Made by a program: the position numbers and the translations under genes
Assembly (NCBI GenBank): GCA_002943765.1
Contig: PQWQ01000015.1
Span: 1 to 64,000, forward strand
Source of the DNA: Psoroptes ovis
Taxonomy: Eukaryota; Arthropoda; Arachnida; Sarcoptiformes; Psoroptidae
DNA: 64,000 bases
Reading direction: 5' to 3'
In this document: one piece after another, positions 22,288-36,517 of the stretch
How positions within the stretch are numbered: the stretch's first letter is position 1
Layout of the letters: the number at the start of each line of letters is the position of its first letter
Notes under the pieces: generated by a model
Told to the model about the DNA's origin: nothing
What the model saw: only the letters and a program-made list of their open reading frames with translations
Databases searched by the model: none

Positions 22288-25200
22288 ATTAGCATATGAA
22301 TACTACAGTTATCATAGATATTAAATGAATAATTCATTTATTGTCAGATTAATTATCAAACATATTGTTAATTACTGTAAAAAAATAATCCTATTCAATG
22401 ACATAGTATTAAATTCAAAATCAAAAAATTATTTCAAAATTTTCAACTATCATTCAACACATTTGAATATGTGTTTTGAGAAAAATATTACAATAACCTT
22501 GAAGCATAGTTATTACAGTGTTGAATCATTATTATTATCAGTGTAAGACAATGGGAAATTTCAATGTAAAATGTAAATGGCTTTTTCTCTGCATATGAAA
22601 AATGAAACATGAAGTCAAATAATATTGAATTAAAAATTCAAATTGCACACGCAAAAGTAAAAGAAAAAACTTGTTTCATTGAATCATTTATTGATTGATT
22701 ATTGTGTGTTGATCAACAAAAACGATAAGAACACACAAACATTAATGGTAAATTATGGGGAAATTTGAAGTCGAATCGCAAATAAACAAGTGCTTCGAAG
22801 TTAATGGATAAGCTTGAAAAGCGTCAAGTGTTTTTTGTTTTTTGCTCGAATCAAATCATTGATTTTATAAGGAAATTCGTATTAGAAATTTTTGTGAATT
22901 TCAATTGATTATCAATCAATAATATGGCTACAATAATAAATCAATTTATGAAATGATAATTTTCAATAATTGGTTCAATACATCAATCGGATACGTTTGG
23001 ATTTATTGGCATTAGAAAACGAAGGTAGGTGGTAGTTTTATTTTATTTCAATTGATTTTGAAACAAATAAATTTTAAACAATTTCCCCAAATTCCATAAA
23101 TTATGAAATGTAGATCAACTGAAGCACATTTAACATCTTTCTTTTTTTCTTGAAGATAACTCTTTTGAAAGAGTCAAAACCCATCAATCAAAACAAGTAA
23201 AAAGATCATTGACATAATCTAAAAAAAAAATTTCAGACCTACGCCATACATAGACTTGTAAAAAGTGTAATAATTTTGTGTGTAAGAAGTGTAACTGATT
23301 GATTTTTTGATTTTTACATTCTTTTTCATATTTCAAAAATTGAAAAAAATTCCAAATTTGGTATCCAACGATTAATTAATTAAATTTTCATTGATTTAAT
23401 CAGTAAAAAATCAATTTCAAAATCGCCTTGATTCGTTATATCTGTCTGATATCTAATCCAAAAAATATAATTTCAAGTGTTAATCATCAAATATGGTGCA
23501 TTTTGAGGGCCATTTATGATCCGATTTCAATGATAACTCGATCATAGATCTTTGATTTGAAGCATAAATCAACATTAAATAGTTCAAAAAATGGAAAAAA
23601 ATGGTGACAACCTTCACCTTTGTTCGATATATTTTTTTCCTCATCAAAAAAAAAGGGTTAACGGGACTATTAAAAATGCAATTGACAATTTCAAAGATAG
23701 AAAGAAACATTATCATTATTTTGATTTGATTTATATTTATTTTACTTAAAAAAATTGAAATCGAATCAAATTTCTTTAAAAATTTCTAAAAATAAGTTTT
23801 CTTTTCTTTCATTTTTTCTTATTTTATTTTATTTTAAATGTTTAATTGATCATAGTTCAAAGATATTCTTTCAACGATTTATTTTGTATTTTCTCATATA
23901 TATATTTATACGAAACTCGTATTTCCAGATATCAATATCCAAATATATAAGAATAGCTAAACATCTTTTTATTTTTATTTTTCTTTGCTTAGATTTATCA
24001 TATTTTTTTCTCTCTTAAATACAACAACAACAATTATTTTTGATATCTTTGATTTCAAAGATTTGATTACGAATCTTATTTTCAGAAAAATTGAAGTTAT
24101 TTTGATTTTATTTTTCTTCGTTTCAAAAGATTGTTGCATGTATACTGTACATACACACACAACAAGTGAACAATTTTTACTTTGAAAATTTCAAAATTTC
24201 AATGAGAGAAACATACAAAAAATAAGAAACTTGAAGCCGCTAACCACCATTAAAACATGAACAACAACAACAACCAACAACCACCACCACCTTCACCGCT
24301 ATTATTTGTAGCAATACTATCTTAGGCTATTATCTTTGAATAAATGAAAATTTTTATTGGAAAAAAATGCCACATTTACCATACACCATCATAATCATCA
24401 TCTATAGACCATAGTATACATGTCTCTGTCAATGTTCTTAATAATAAATGAATGAATGAATGATCATCATCATCGTCGTTTGAACGTCGTCATCGTTGTC
24501 TTCGTGTATATCTTTTGCTTTTAATTTAGTTAAGAAACTAAGAAAAAATATTCTTAAGACATTTATTTATTTATACCTTACATACACATAATCAATCAAT
24601 ACAAGACAAAATAAGTGAATACGAACACTTGTTGCTTGCTCATTTCATTCATGCTTCCACCAAATGTTAATTTTGTACTGAAATTTTTTTTGGAATTTTT
24701 CATTTTTCGTTTCATTTCATCTTTTGAAAATGTTTCATCTTGAAAAATGAAATTTCCCCGTGAAAAAATCCATGTTTCACCATTAAATCAGCCATATTTA
24801 TCGATTGATTACATCCATATTGATGCACATCACTCGAAATTCTTCAGAAACATCCAAAAATAAATTTAAAAACAGTTTAAAATCAATTAAAATCTTTAAA
24901 AAAATTTAAGATTTAAGATCGATTTCGATTGATCAATGGCCATATTCATCGATGATTCCAAAATTTATCAAATTAAATCGAGAATTTACACGAGCAACAA
25001 TAAATTGTACAGCAATAAACTCTATGGTCATCATCAGTCGACAACAATCATTGTCGAAATGTCATGTTTTGGACAATTGTAATGATGAATTGGTATTCAC
25101 AAACGATCAGTGAATACAAATTGAAATTTATTATTTTCATTTTTATTTTGTAAATCACAATCATAATAATAATCATATTACCATCATCATTATTATTAAT

Positions 25201-26153
25201 ATTATTGTCATCATCATCATCATCATTATTAATATTAATATTATCATTATTATCATATAATAATCATTCAAAAAAACTTAAATTTTGTGATATCATTTCG
25301 TCGTTGATGAAATTTTATTAAATTTTCAAAATTTTCAAACTCTAAACGTCATCCTGCATTTTAAAAAATTTTGAATTTTACATGTTGTCTGCTATGATGA
25401 TGATTATTATTATGGTATGTGTGCTATATGTGTGTTTAATTGTTTTGCCATCATAATAGACAAATACACACATTGTCATAATACATACACAATATCATAC
25501 ACAAAAGTATAAATCCATGTATTTCTATGGTGTGTGTGTGTATGTATTTCATAAATTGAAATATACAAAAAATTTCAATAAAAATTCAATTCATTCATTC
25601 ATTCATTTAAAATAATGATGATAATGATGATGATGATGAACAAACAAATGAACAAATAAATAAATAAATGTTGAAAGAAAAAACCAGAGAAAATAAATGA
25701 AAAATTTTGAATTGAAATGAATTGAAATACATTGATGAACAAGCAGAAGACTCATTTCCTGGTTAAAATATTAATATTATTAAAATATTATTATCAATTT
25801 AACAATTCATAAATTGAATTTGAAATATATTCAATTCCATTATTCATCCATTCGTCTATTCGTCCATCCAATTCATTCATTTATTAATTCATTCATTCAT
25901 TGATTCATCTATTTTTTGATTTAAACAATTTTCAATTTTGTTTTGCAAATGATAATCTACTGTCTATTCGAGGTTTGACATTTAATTTGTGCCGTTTTTA
26001 TATTTTTCTATTTGTGTATGTGTGTTTATGTTTGATTTTTCTGTGTACATTTTGTTTAAATGAAAATTGTTCAATTGTTTTTTTAAGTTAATTAATTGGT
26101 GATCAGTAGTGCTTTTTTTCATCATTGAATATTAAACAAATGACTAATTATTG

Positions 26154-26184
<31 letters not shown>

Positions 26185-28667
26185 TAAACAATGATTGAAA
26201 TGTGTAAATCAAGTGATGTTTGACTCATTGAATCAGTGCAAAATCCTTGTTAATTTCATTTTATTTTGTTTAAATCATCAAATACATTGACTTTAGTCCT
26301 TTGCACATCAAATCATATTAAATGTTTATGATTATTGATGACCAGTCATTTGCAATTTGTACAAAAAACCTCCTGTCATATTTCAACTCTAAAAATTTGA
26401 AAATTTCGGTAAGAAATTTTTCTCCCAAAGAAATGTCTATCTCTCATTCTTTCGACGATTAAATCAATCAATTTCTATGATTTTAAAAAATCTTTTCACC
26501 AAATCATTCATATCTCGGTCGAAATGTACGATTAATTGATGAAAATATTTAGTTTTAACTATTTGATTATTTGTACAAAGAAGAAAAAAGTTTTGAAAAT
26601 TTATTTTTCATTTTTTTTCAAATTGATAATACAACTTTTCGGTTAATCATTCATTTATTTATTTAATGAAATGAAATTTAATAAAATAAATGAATGAACG
26701 AATGAATGAATGATTAAAATAAATAAATAAATGACGCCCAAGGACAAATGGCAATCATTTATTATTGTTGATAATAATAAATGAATGAAATAAATAAATA
26801 AATAAACTAAACAAAAAATGAATGAATGAATGAATGAACATCCTATAGTATTAATAATGCTAATAATACTAAATAATAACAATGAATTATGATAATGGCC
26901 AAATTATTTCTTCATCTTCAATTTAGCATCACTTTTTTCAAGCATTATTATCATTATTATTGTAATTTATACTATACCATAAAACATTTCGATATCTATT
27001 GCTGATTCATTGGTAATCATTTGTTTTTTATTATTTTTCAAAAGTACGATGCAATTTGAAATATGATTTGAAAAAGGATCAATGTCTGATTTTTCAATGA
27101 TTCAATCAACTAAAATTCAGTTTTTTTCTAGTTTTTGATTGAAATTGCGCTTATTCATCTAGGAATCTATGAATTTCTCCTAGAATCAATGGCCTCATCA
27201 GTCTTGAAATGCATATTTAGAATTGCTTTGATTGAAAGTTATAGCATGTGATTAGTGAAAGTTGTTTGAACCTCTGTTGAACCATAAGTTTCCACCTTAT
27301 ATGTCGATTAATTTAATAGAAATCGATCAAGAGAAATGATCTAAATTATTATTATTGATCAATCCATCTATCTGTCAATTAATTAAATGTTTTCCAAATA
27401 CATTCGAGTGATATGATTTGATTTATTATTATTTAAAAATTTTTATTTGAAGTATGATTAATAAATGAATGAATGATAAAACAATCATATTGGATTTGAA
27501 ATTTGAAAAGTTCATTTCAACTCTTTTTTTTTCGAAAATTTTTCTCATAGAAATAAATGAAAAATGAAAGATATCTGATCAAATATGAATCTTAAATCAA
27601 AAAAAAAAAAAAAAAAACTAAGGCTTGGCATCTTTGGAAATATGAATGAATAAATGAATAAATGAATTTTTTTTTCTTACACATATTTCAAATGAATTTC
27701 AATCAAAAATAAGAACAAAATAACTTCGTGACTTTGTTTTTTTGTTATTCATGTATTCAAAGGGATGAATGACTTGAAAATGGCAACAACAACAACAACA
27801 ATAAAATTGAAACATCCTTAGAAATCATTGAAATCTTTGCATGAATATTTTGTGATATCTGCTGACGTATCATTGTTGCATATGAAACTAAATCTACGTC
27901 TGTCCATAAGGCCATCTTCCCCCATTTTTTCTTTTCAAATATCAATTTAAATATTTTTTTGAAAATTATTCAATTATCAATTGAATTTAGGTCTATTCAA
28001 TTCAAGCATAGTTAAAGACCTTCTTTTTTTTTTTGACCAATCTGGTCACTTTTGACTAGTTATAAATGATAGTGGTGGTGGTGCTGGTGGTTATATGGAA
28101 GTCTAATGATTGCCGAAATGTGATGGCCAACGATTTCAATCCATTTATTTATTCATCATCATTCGTTTGATTATCATTGATTCATTGATTGTTGGTCATT
28201 TTTGAATGTGAGATTTTTTGTTTTCCATTTATTTCAATCCATTTATTTCTCAAAATACAAAAATGATGCATAGTCATATTTTTGATTGTGTACTAGATTT
28301 ATGAATCTGAATGAATGAATGAATGAGTCGGCTGAACATATTTAAATCTAGGTTAAAAGATTTGTGAATTTTTTCATTTTTATTTTCCATTCTTCTATTT
28401 TATATTTGTGCGCATTATAAATCAATATAATTGGTCAGTCATCATCATCATTCATTCATTCATTCATTTATTCATTCATTCACTCACATGAAAATGATAA
28501 AATTCTCATTTGAACAAAAAGCATGAAAATTAACATGAAAAATTTAAAAACAAAACAAAGCCCGAAAAAAAATAATGAAAAATCAAGCAATTATACTTAT
28601 TTTAAATTGTGAAGATACTTGTTATTTGTTTCGCTATGTGTGTGTTTTGTATATGTTCAAATATCTA
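22288..28667. other. 6.4 kb gene-poor stretch
   Basis: AT-rich DNA with many short simple repeats (ATT and CAT runs near 25.17-25.26 kb, CATT runs near 25.60, 25.88 and 28.46 kb, an A run at about 27600-27618). Open frames here are low-complexity (Ile, Phe, His runs) and show no splice-consistent structure or family resemblance. It may contain upstream regulatory DNA of the Toll-type gene. Confidence 0.45.
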
Positions 28668-28748
28668 TTAGGTTGCCCGGAAAGTTTTCAACGGTTATAT
28701 CAATAGCAAATGATTGGAAAATCGGCAAGAACTTTTCGGACAACCTAA
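28668..28748. mobile_element. mariner-type MITE, second subfamily (81 bp)
   Basis: Ends TTAGGTTGCCCGGAAAGTT and AACTTTTCGGACAACCTAA, flanked by TA on both sides (28666-28667 and 28749-28750). The arms pair over roughly 20 bp with some mismatches. The interior differs from copy 1, so this belongs to a second subfamily shared with 52941-53020. No coding capacity. Confidence 0.8.
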
Positions 28749-29094
28749 TATTTGAAATCTTTTTTTTTCTGTTCAAAGCTAACAAACACATTGGAAAAAT
28801 GAAAAATCAAACGTTATTGGCCTTAATATGATCATTATTTCTATTGTTTTTTCAATCATTATTATTATTATTATTGTTTAATTAGCCATCGAAATTATCT
28901 ATTCGCATATATCTTTCAAATATTTTCGAAAAAAAAAACAAAAATGCAAGCAAACACAGGTGTATTTAAAATATTTTAATTTAAAACTAAATTGATTGAT
29001 TAAATTTATTGATGTTCATAAATTGTCTGACAGCAACACCTGAAGTGAATGAAGTGATAATTCAAATTTATTCATTAAAAAAATAAAATAAAAT

Positions 29095-29235
29095 ATGATA
29101 AAATACAAGTACAAGGGCCTGCCGGCGGCCGATGCCACTGTCGATGGCCAAATGCCTTTGCCGACCACTTGTTGCTTTCACACTGCGGCAAATCATGATA
29201 GGTTTCACCTTTTTCACGAGGCAATTGTTTCATAA
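29095..29235. other. GC-rich island with small open frames on both strands
   Basis: Within very AT-rich surroundings, about 29115-29215 is markedly GC-rich (CCTGCCGGCGGCCGATGCC). On the plus strand an ATG at 29095 opens 46 codons. On the minus strand an ATG at 29233 opens 52 codons to 29075. A short inverted repeat TTTGCCG..CGGCAAA spans about 29157-29192. Neither frame has a family I recognise. It could be a conserved element, an RNA gene or a small transposon scrap. Confidence 0.3.
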
Positions 29236-30104
29236 TTTAATGAAATCATAAATAGCATTCATAATGATGAATAATGAATTACAAATTAACGTATGAATTT
29301 TTAATTGTGTAATTTGGATTTTGTTTTTTTTTTGTTTTTTTGTTTCACGTAAATCTATGGCCCATTTGTGTACTCTGAGGCATTAATATTGCATTAGATC
29401 AGTAGCATTTTGATTTGATGCAACAAACAAAAATCTGATTGATGAAATTGAAATTGAAAATATTTCAATGGCCGATAACAATTGATTTGAATCATTACGG
29501 GATTATCTGATGAAATCATTTAAAATTTTAAATTTCAAAATTTAGAAATTTTGAATTGAAAAACTGAATGAAAAATTGACGTATTGAAACATTATCAAAC
29601 ATTATTATAAGACTATCAGACGCTATTGGCATATGTGCAGATATATGCATTGCATGTGTGCATTGTTCATCATTTTCAATCTGTGATTATACCAAAACAC
29701 AATATGAATGAACCGTTTTAACATTTCTATTATTTTCCCCAATGACGCTAACGAACAAACAACAACAACAATAACAACAGATTGACGTTTTATTGATTTT
29801 GTAATTGTATTTTTGCTTTAATATTTTTCAATTGAAGAAAATACAAAACAATCAAAATCAAAAACGAAAATTTTCATTATCAAAGACATTTTTCAATGAA
29901 CAACAATGAACACAACACGAAGCCAAAACAAACAGCCAAAAAATACATTTTGATTTGATTTGTTTTTGGTTGGTTTCCTTTTATTAATTTTTATGTGTTT
30001 ATTTATCTCTTTGTAGAATTTTAATATAAAATTCATGTTACATAACGTGCTGCTGCTGCCATTAATGCTGTCAATGTAGATATATTTGGAAAAAAATCCT
30101 AAAA

Positions 30105-33100
30105 ATGAGAATAAAAAATCCAGCGACAATAATCAATGATCGTGTTGATAATCGAATGAATAATTCAATGGAAATTCCAGCAAAAATCCTCAATAAATCT
30201 GCCAGATTAACAGTACCTAATCATCATCATTTAGCTAATGATTGCCAACAAGTCACAACCACAATGAATAAGATGCCAAATTGTCAACGAATATTTAAGA
30301 ATTTAAAATTGACAAAATTATGTAATCATCATAGAAAATTATCATCATCATCATCAAATTGTTTTAAAGAATTGTATCATAAATATAATAATAATATTAA
30401 TATAAATGTGATGAATATAATTGTGATTTTTATCATTTCATCATTAATTTTCACCACTAATGTTTGTAATGGACAATTATATAATATTAGCTGTCCACAT
30501 GTTAATTTAATATCAAGATTAACATCGATATCATCATCATCTGCATCTTCATCAACATCATCATCATCGTCCATTGCACCAGAATGTGATTGTACACTGA
30601 AAAATGAAGGTGGATGGGAGATAACATGTTTTCTCAGCGGAAACAGTGATCTATTGTTGAATTCATATGATAATATTGATGATACAACATCAACAAGTGC
30701 CAACAATGCTAATGATGCCGATGAAGACCTACATAATGGTTGGATAATTAATGATGAATTTGATTATGGTGGTGAAATACCGATTGCATTTATTGTAAAA
30801 TATAATGTACAACATCATACATTGAAAATTGAATGTGATAAAGGTGTGCCTGCATTCAAGTCTGCTTTATTTCAAGGTAATTTATATCAATTATTGAATT
30901 TTATGTTGAATTAATTTTCAAAAATTGATTATTTATTTTCGACAGGATTTGAAATCGATCGTCTCGATAACTTTGTCATTTCAAACTGTGAATTACCACA
31001 AAATTTACCCATAAGTTTCATATTAGATCGAACTAGAACAACAACTTCTTCAATGCAAAATGCAAGATTTCATTTAACGTCAACTGTTGGCCAGCATAGT
31101 TATACTATCAATACAACAACAGATCCGTCTAATTATGCACAGTTCGATACACTGCCATCAATCAAAACATTAGTGATTAAATCACGTAATCGTGTCAGTG
31201 TAAAACAATTGAATACATTGTTGAGTGATTTACAATCATTGGAAGAATTACAATTGACCGATTTCAATTTAAGCGATGTAGATAATTATTCTATTGAAAC
31301 ATATGAATATTTGAACCCTTCAAAATCTTCTTCGATCAATGGCTTCAATATTAATCATTCCAATAAGCGAACTAAACGGGAAAATCTTGTCGATGATAAC
31401 GATATTGAAGATATGACTACTGAAATGCCAACAACTATTTCTCCATTAAATTCAGAAACAACAACCTTATTATCGGATAATGATTTGACTACTGTATTAC
31501 CTGCATTAGTGTCATTAAAGCCATTAGGTCGATCATTATCATTGTCAGAAAACGGCAATGAATCTTTGTTAAATGATGAATTTAATATCAATGATACGTC
31601 AATGACCTCATTCGATGACAATAATCGAAACGAATCTGTATTACCAGTCACGACAACAATTCATCCATTAAAATTAATTGATGATAATACGAATTCAATA
31701 GCAAATAATATTGAATCTGATGATATGATAATCAATGTAACATCTTCATCCACTGCATCTGATTCTGTTGATGACAATCTAATCAATTCGAGTATTGAAA
31801 ATGATTTAATTATTGAAAATCAACAACAACTTGTCGTAAAATTAGATCAAAATGCTCTGAATTTTGCTCGTATCCTGCCAAATTTAAGAGATTTAAGGTT
31901 GAAAAATTTCATTCAAGAATCGAAAATATCAAATGTATTGTTTCAAATAATAAATGGTCTACAAAAGTTGGAATTTTTAGAATTACGTTCGAATAATCTC
32001 CGATCAGTTCCATCAAATGCATTCGTATTTGCTGCTAATAAATTGAAAAAATTATATTTATCACATAATTTAATCGAACATATTGATCCTGATGCATTCC
32101 ATAATTTGACTAATCTAGAAATTCTAGATTTATCACATAATAATCTTATTGAACTCGATGCTTCTACATTCAAATCATTGAAAAATTTGCAATTTTTAAC
32201 AATGTTTCGTAATGAATTTCGACATTTGAATGAAAACCTTTTCAAATTCAGCAAAAAAATTGTGTCATTGGATATAAGTCAAAATAATCAATTAGAACCG
32301 CTTCCAGCTCAAATATTCAATGGTTTGACAAGCTTATCAAATTTATCTTTGGCACATTGTAATCTAACGGCAATAAGTACTGATACGCGTGAATTCTTTC
32401 GTAACATTCCTAATTTACTTTCACTAAATTTACGTCGTAATCAATTAAAAAATTTGACCATCAATGGATTGTTTGCATGGAATGCTAAATTATCTAAAAT
32501 TGACTTATCATCGAATCGAATTGAAAAAATAAGTGCCGATATTTTCACTATAAATTCTACTGAGATAATTGAATTAAATTTGGACAAAAACCGTTTACAA
32601 GAATTGCCAGAAAATCTCTTCATTGAAGCACGTAAAATACGAAAATTATCAATTTCAGCTAATCAATTAGAACAAATAACGCCAATGACATTCATGGTAT
32701 TACGTGAACTTGAACAGCTTGATCTAAGTTATAATAAAATTAAAACATTAAACACAATGGCCAACAAAGGTTTACCGTTCGGCCTTGGCGGCTATTTGCG
32801 TAAAATTAATTTATCATTCAATGAATTATCCGATTATTATAATGATATCGTACAAATTGAATGGATATTATATTTGCATCTAGCTGAAATGAATTTACGT
32901 AATAATAAATTTAATGGTACATTCGAAATACCGAATCGTATTACATCGCTGGAAACGCAATTATTATTCGACATAAGTAATAATCAATTTGATTCGATCA
33001 ATATTGATAATATAATGACCATGTTGTCCATTTCGGATGATTCACAATCATCGATCATGAAAGAAACAATTGTCCGGTTAGATAATAATCCTTTACGTTG

Positions 33101-35258
33101 TGATTGTCATTTATTTCCATTTTTGAATTATACAAAATCAATCGGGCGATTATATGGCAAACATTTTGATACGATTTATCGTAAAGTTATATTTTTGATC
33201 GATTCAAATCCCAAAATATTCTGTAATGGCCCTCAAAATTTACAAAATCGTACATTGGATAATCTGAAATTGAATGAGCTGATATGTCCAATCGAAGATG
33301 ATCGAATTTGTCCTCAACAATGTCAATGTAAATATCGTAGCTCAGATCAAACATCAATTATTGATTGTGATAATCGAAATTTTAGTCAAATACCATCAGA
33401 AATCGATATATCACAATATTTTAATATAACATTGAATGATTCGAAAATAATACCTAGTGTTCAAGGCGTAATATTTCAATTAAGAGATAATAAAATTCAA
33501 ATGATTGATAATCTTGATCCAATGATTAATTGGACTAATAATAATAATGATGATTACAATCATAATAAATTAAAGCCATTATTTGTTGAAATATTATTAG
33601 ATCGAAACAATTTGACAAATATTGAATGGAAATCGATCGATGAAAATCAAACAACAGATTCATTAATATTGATTAAAAAATTTTCATTGCAAAATAATCG
33701 ACTTGAACGTATACCGATGCCATTATTAGATAATTTCAATACATTAGTTGAAGCTAATCAAGCAAATTTGAATCGAATACCAACACGCACCATCAAACCT
33801 CGATTATATTTAGGTAATAATCCGATTGATTGTTATAATGAACCATTACCACCAGGTAGTGAATGTTATCTACGTACATTTAAACAATGGCTTTCAAGTC
33901 ATCCAAATTTAATTGCCGATGTTAATCTGATTAAATGTAATCGATCAACAATTGATTTTAAATCAAAATCGATGATGAATCAAACATCAAATATGATTAT
34001 TGTTAATATGAATGATGAATTACTGTGCCCTGTTTTGATACCACCGGCAAGTAATACTGCACTAATGGCATTATCGATCGCTTGTGTAGTGTTAGCTTTA
34101 TCATTATTCGTAGTATCAATACTATATTATCGTAATAAGCAAACAATATTGGCATTTATTTATATTCATCTAAATCCCATATTTATTTGCTTAAATTTCA
34201 CCGAAAATGACTTAGATGAAGATAAAATATACGATGCATTTGTATCTTATTCATCGGCCGATCGTGATTTAGTTATGGAATTGATTGAAAAATTAGAAAA
34301 ACCTCAAAATATGAGCGAATTGAATAATCTCATTCTTCAAAATGGTTCAGCCATCGGTAAAGTGACCGGTGATCAAATTGTACAGCCTGAAAATGTTTTC
34401 AAATCTGCAACATTGAAATCATCGAAAGATATTGAAAATGGTGATACAGATAATCAAACATATAAATTATGCATTCATGAACGTGATTGGTTACCAGGCA
34501 ATTTGATCAGTTGGAATATTGTGAACAGTGTACAGAATTCTAAACGTACAATACTGATTTTATCAGAAAATTTCATAAATTCAATTTGGTTTCAAGTTGA
34601 ATTTCATACGGCATATTATCAAATGTTAGAAGATAAAATTGATCGATTGATTGTTATTGTACGTGGTGATTTACCACCAAAAGATCAATTGGATAAAGAT
34701 TTGAATTTTCTACTGACGACCAAAACATATTTAGTTTGGGGTGAAAAATGGTTTTGGGAAAAATTATATTATGCTATGCCACACAAAAAACCATCACGAA
34801 GACTGAAAAATCAATCTGAAAAAGATAAATTACAGCCATCTAATCAAATCAAATATAATGATACATTTGATGCTCGTAAAAATGACATCAGCTCACGTTG
34901 GTCACACTCAAATAATAATAACAATCATAATCATAAATCAAATGCCAAAACTGAAGCCATGAAACAATATGTTGATCAAACAATAGCAAGCCATTTTCAA
35001 TTGAATTCATTCCATACATCATCATCCAATCATTTGAATCATGATCCAAATACTACAGTAAAGGCAGCCCAACAAAATCAGCAATCTTCATTGATTGCAA
35101 ATGGTAGCAACAATAATCAATTGAATGATCGTCCAACCGCTAAAAGTCTTCGCAATTCTGGTACATTGGCTACAGCAACACCGAATGTATTGAAAGAATT
35201 CAATGGTGTTGGTGGTGGCATAGATAACAAGAGCTTTATTGATGAAACAAATACATAA
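30105..35258 (+). CDS. Toll: Toll-type receptor (LRR ectodomain, TIR domain)
   Basis: Exons 30105-30876 and 30946-35258 join in frame to 1694 residues. A hydrophobic leader (MNIIVIFIISSLIFTTNV) begins at the in-frame ATG at 30411, residue 103, so the true start may be there (1592 residues). The ectodomain has a Thr/Ser-rich acidic linker with a basic site NKRTKREN, then many leucine-rich repeats. Next come a cysteine-capped C-flank (CDCHLFPFL, about residue 976), an N-flank (CPQQCQC, about 1046), further repeats and a second C-flank. This is the multiple-cysteine-cluster Toll layout. The membrane span is at about 1293-1318. The TIR domain (about 1351-1530) shows box 1 YDAFVSYSS, box 2 CIHERDWLPG, SENFINSIW and the FW of box 3 (EKWFWEKL). 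HERDW and the AMPHKKP end recall insect Toll-1. About 45 extra residues sit between box 1 and box 2. Known role of the family: Spatzle-type ligand sensing and NF-kB signalling. Confidence 0.88.
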
Positions 35259-35381
35259 TTATAATCAACCATAGATATCACCATGTGTTGTATTCAATAC
35301 AACGAATGTTAATTCTCATTGCTGCTACAAATTTGTACATATTATCCCGTTTTTTATTTGTTTTTTTATTTTAAATTGTAA

Positions 35382-35387
35382 AATAAA
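35382..35387 (+). terminator. poly(A) signal of the Toll-type gene
   Basis: AATAAA 124 bp after the stop and 32 bp before the stop codon of convergent COA7. Confidence 0.55.
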
Positions 35388-35418
35388 TTTTTTCCATTAA
35401 ATGAAAACTAATAATGTA

Positions 35419-36178
35419 CTAGGTTCTTTGCATCTCGATACCAATATCCATTTGTTTTCTAAGCTGTTCAGCTCTGGCTGAAAATTTTTTACTCATTTCT
35501 TCATTTTTCAAACGTCGATAAATTGCCGACACCAATATACAACTATTGATATTACCCAGATCACATGATTTTGTTCCGAATTCGATTGCTTTTTCGTTGT
35601 TTTGTTTGACCGCATCCGATGCATGTACAAATGAAGCTGCATAACAACATTCACTTTTTTCGAACAATTGAGCTGATGAATCAACAAGACATCCATGTTC
35701 AAGATAACCAAGACCTTTTTGATAATCTGGTTCAATATGTTGCCGTAATGCTGGCTCTAAACCGGTTAAAATTTTACCAGCAAAATCACAACCAGTCACA
35801 TCATTTTGTTCGCATGCTTTAATGAAATATTTCATGGCAGTTTTATAGTCTCGATTTTCATTTGTAAAACCTATCGAAAAATGCATCGAAATTTTTGTTA
35901 AAAAAACGCCATTCAAAACATTCTGATAATTACATACCTCGACCATTTAATATGTTGATACCATAACTGGAACAACTACGACCAAAATTTCGTTGATCAC
36001 AATTATCTTTCAATACTTTATTTGATTTTTCATAATCACTTTCAACTTGTGCCAAATAATCAGCTAACAGCTGACAACCTTCCGGATTGTGTTCAGAATA
36101 ACAACTAAAACGATATTCGATGCCTAAATTTTTAAGAAATTCTTTGATTTCTTCTTTTTCTTTCAATATTTCTGACAT
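35419..36178 (-). CDS. COA7: COA7, Sel1-repeat cytochrome c oxidase assembly factor
   Basis: Exons 36178-35938 and 35870-35419 join in frame to 230 residues, against 231 in human COA7. The family is built of Sel1-like helical repeats with paired cysteines and acts in the mitochondrial intermembrane space in complex IV biogenesis. Matching blocks are the start EEIKEFLKNLGIEYRFSCY, then PEGCQLLADYL, VLKDNCDQ, SCSSYGINILNGRG, FIKACEQNDVTGC, ECCYAASF, KSCDLGNINSC and a C-terminal RAEQLRKQ. Over a dozen cysteines spaced in pairs fit the disulfide-stabilised fold. The intron is 67 bp. It is convergent with the Toll-type gene (160 bp between stops) and divergent from the coiled-coil gene (about 340 bp between starts), so a shared promoter is likely. 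Confidence 0.88.
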
Positions 36179-36517
36179 TTATTGCAGCAATAAGATATTT
36201 TACACTAATTAAATTAAATTTTAAAAAATTTAAAAATTTAAAATCATATGTTTTTTGTGATACATTGTTTATGAATGGATGCTTGTCAAAAAAACAAACA
36301 AAATTTTGTTTACATTGAAGTTACACGTATTCTTTTTCAAAATGTAAAAAATAAAATTAATTTTCTTAAATTTTTTCAAAAATAATCAACAAAATAAAAT
36401 ATATATGAATAAAATTTAAATTTGAAAAAAAAATCAGAGTTAAAAAAATTTCGTCGAAAATTCTAATCGAGCCAAGTTTTTTCCATCTCTTCCAATGCCA
36501 TCAATCTCTCCTTCAAT
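36179..36517. promoter_or_regulatory. divergent promoter region of COA7 and the coiled-coil gene
   Basis: The 339 bp between the two start codons is almost pure A/T with A and T runs. No clear TATA box or initiator can be singled out. Its promoter role is inferred from head-to-head gene order only. Confidence 0.45.
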
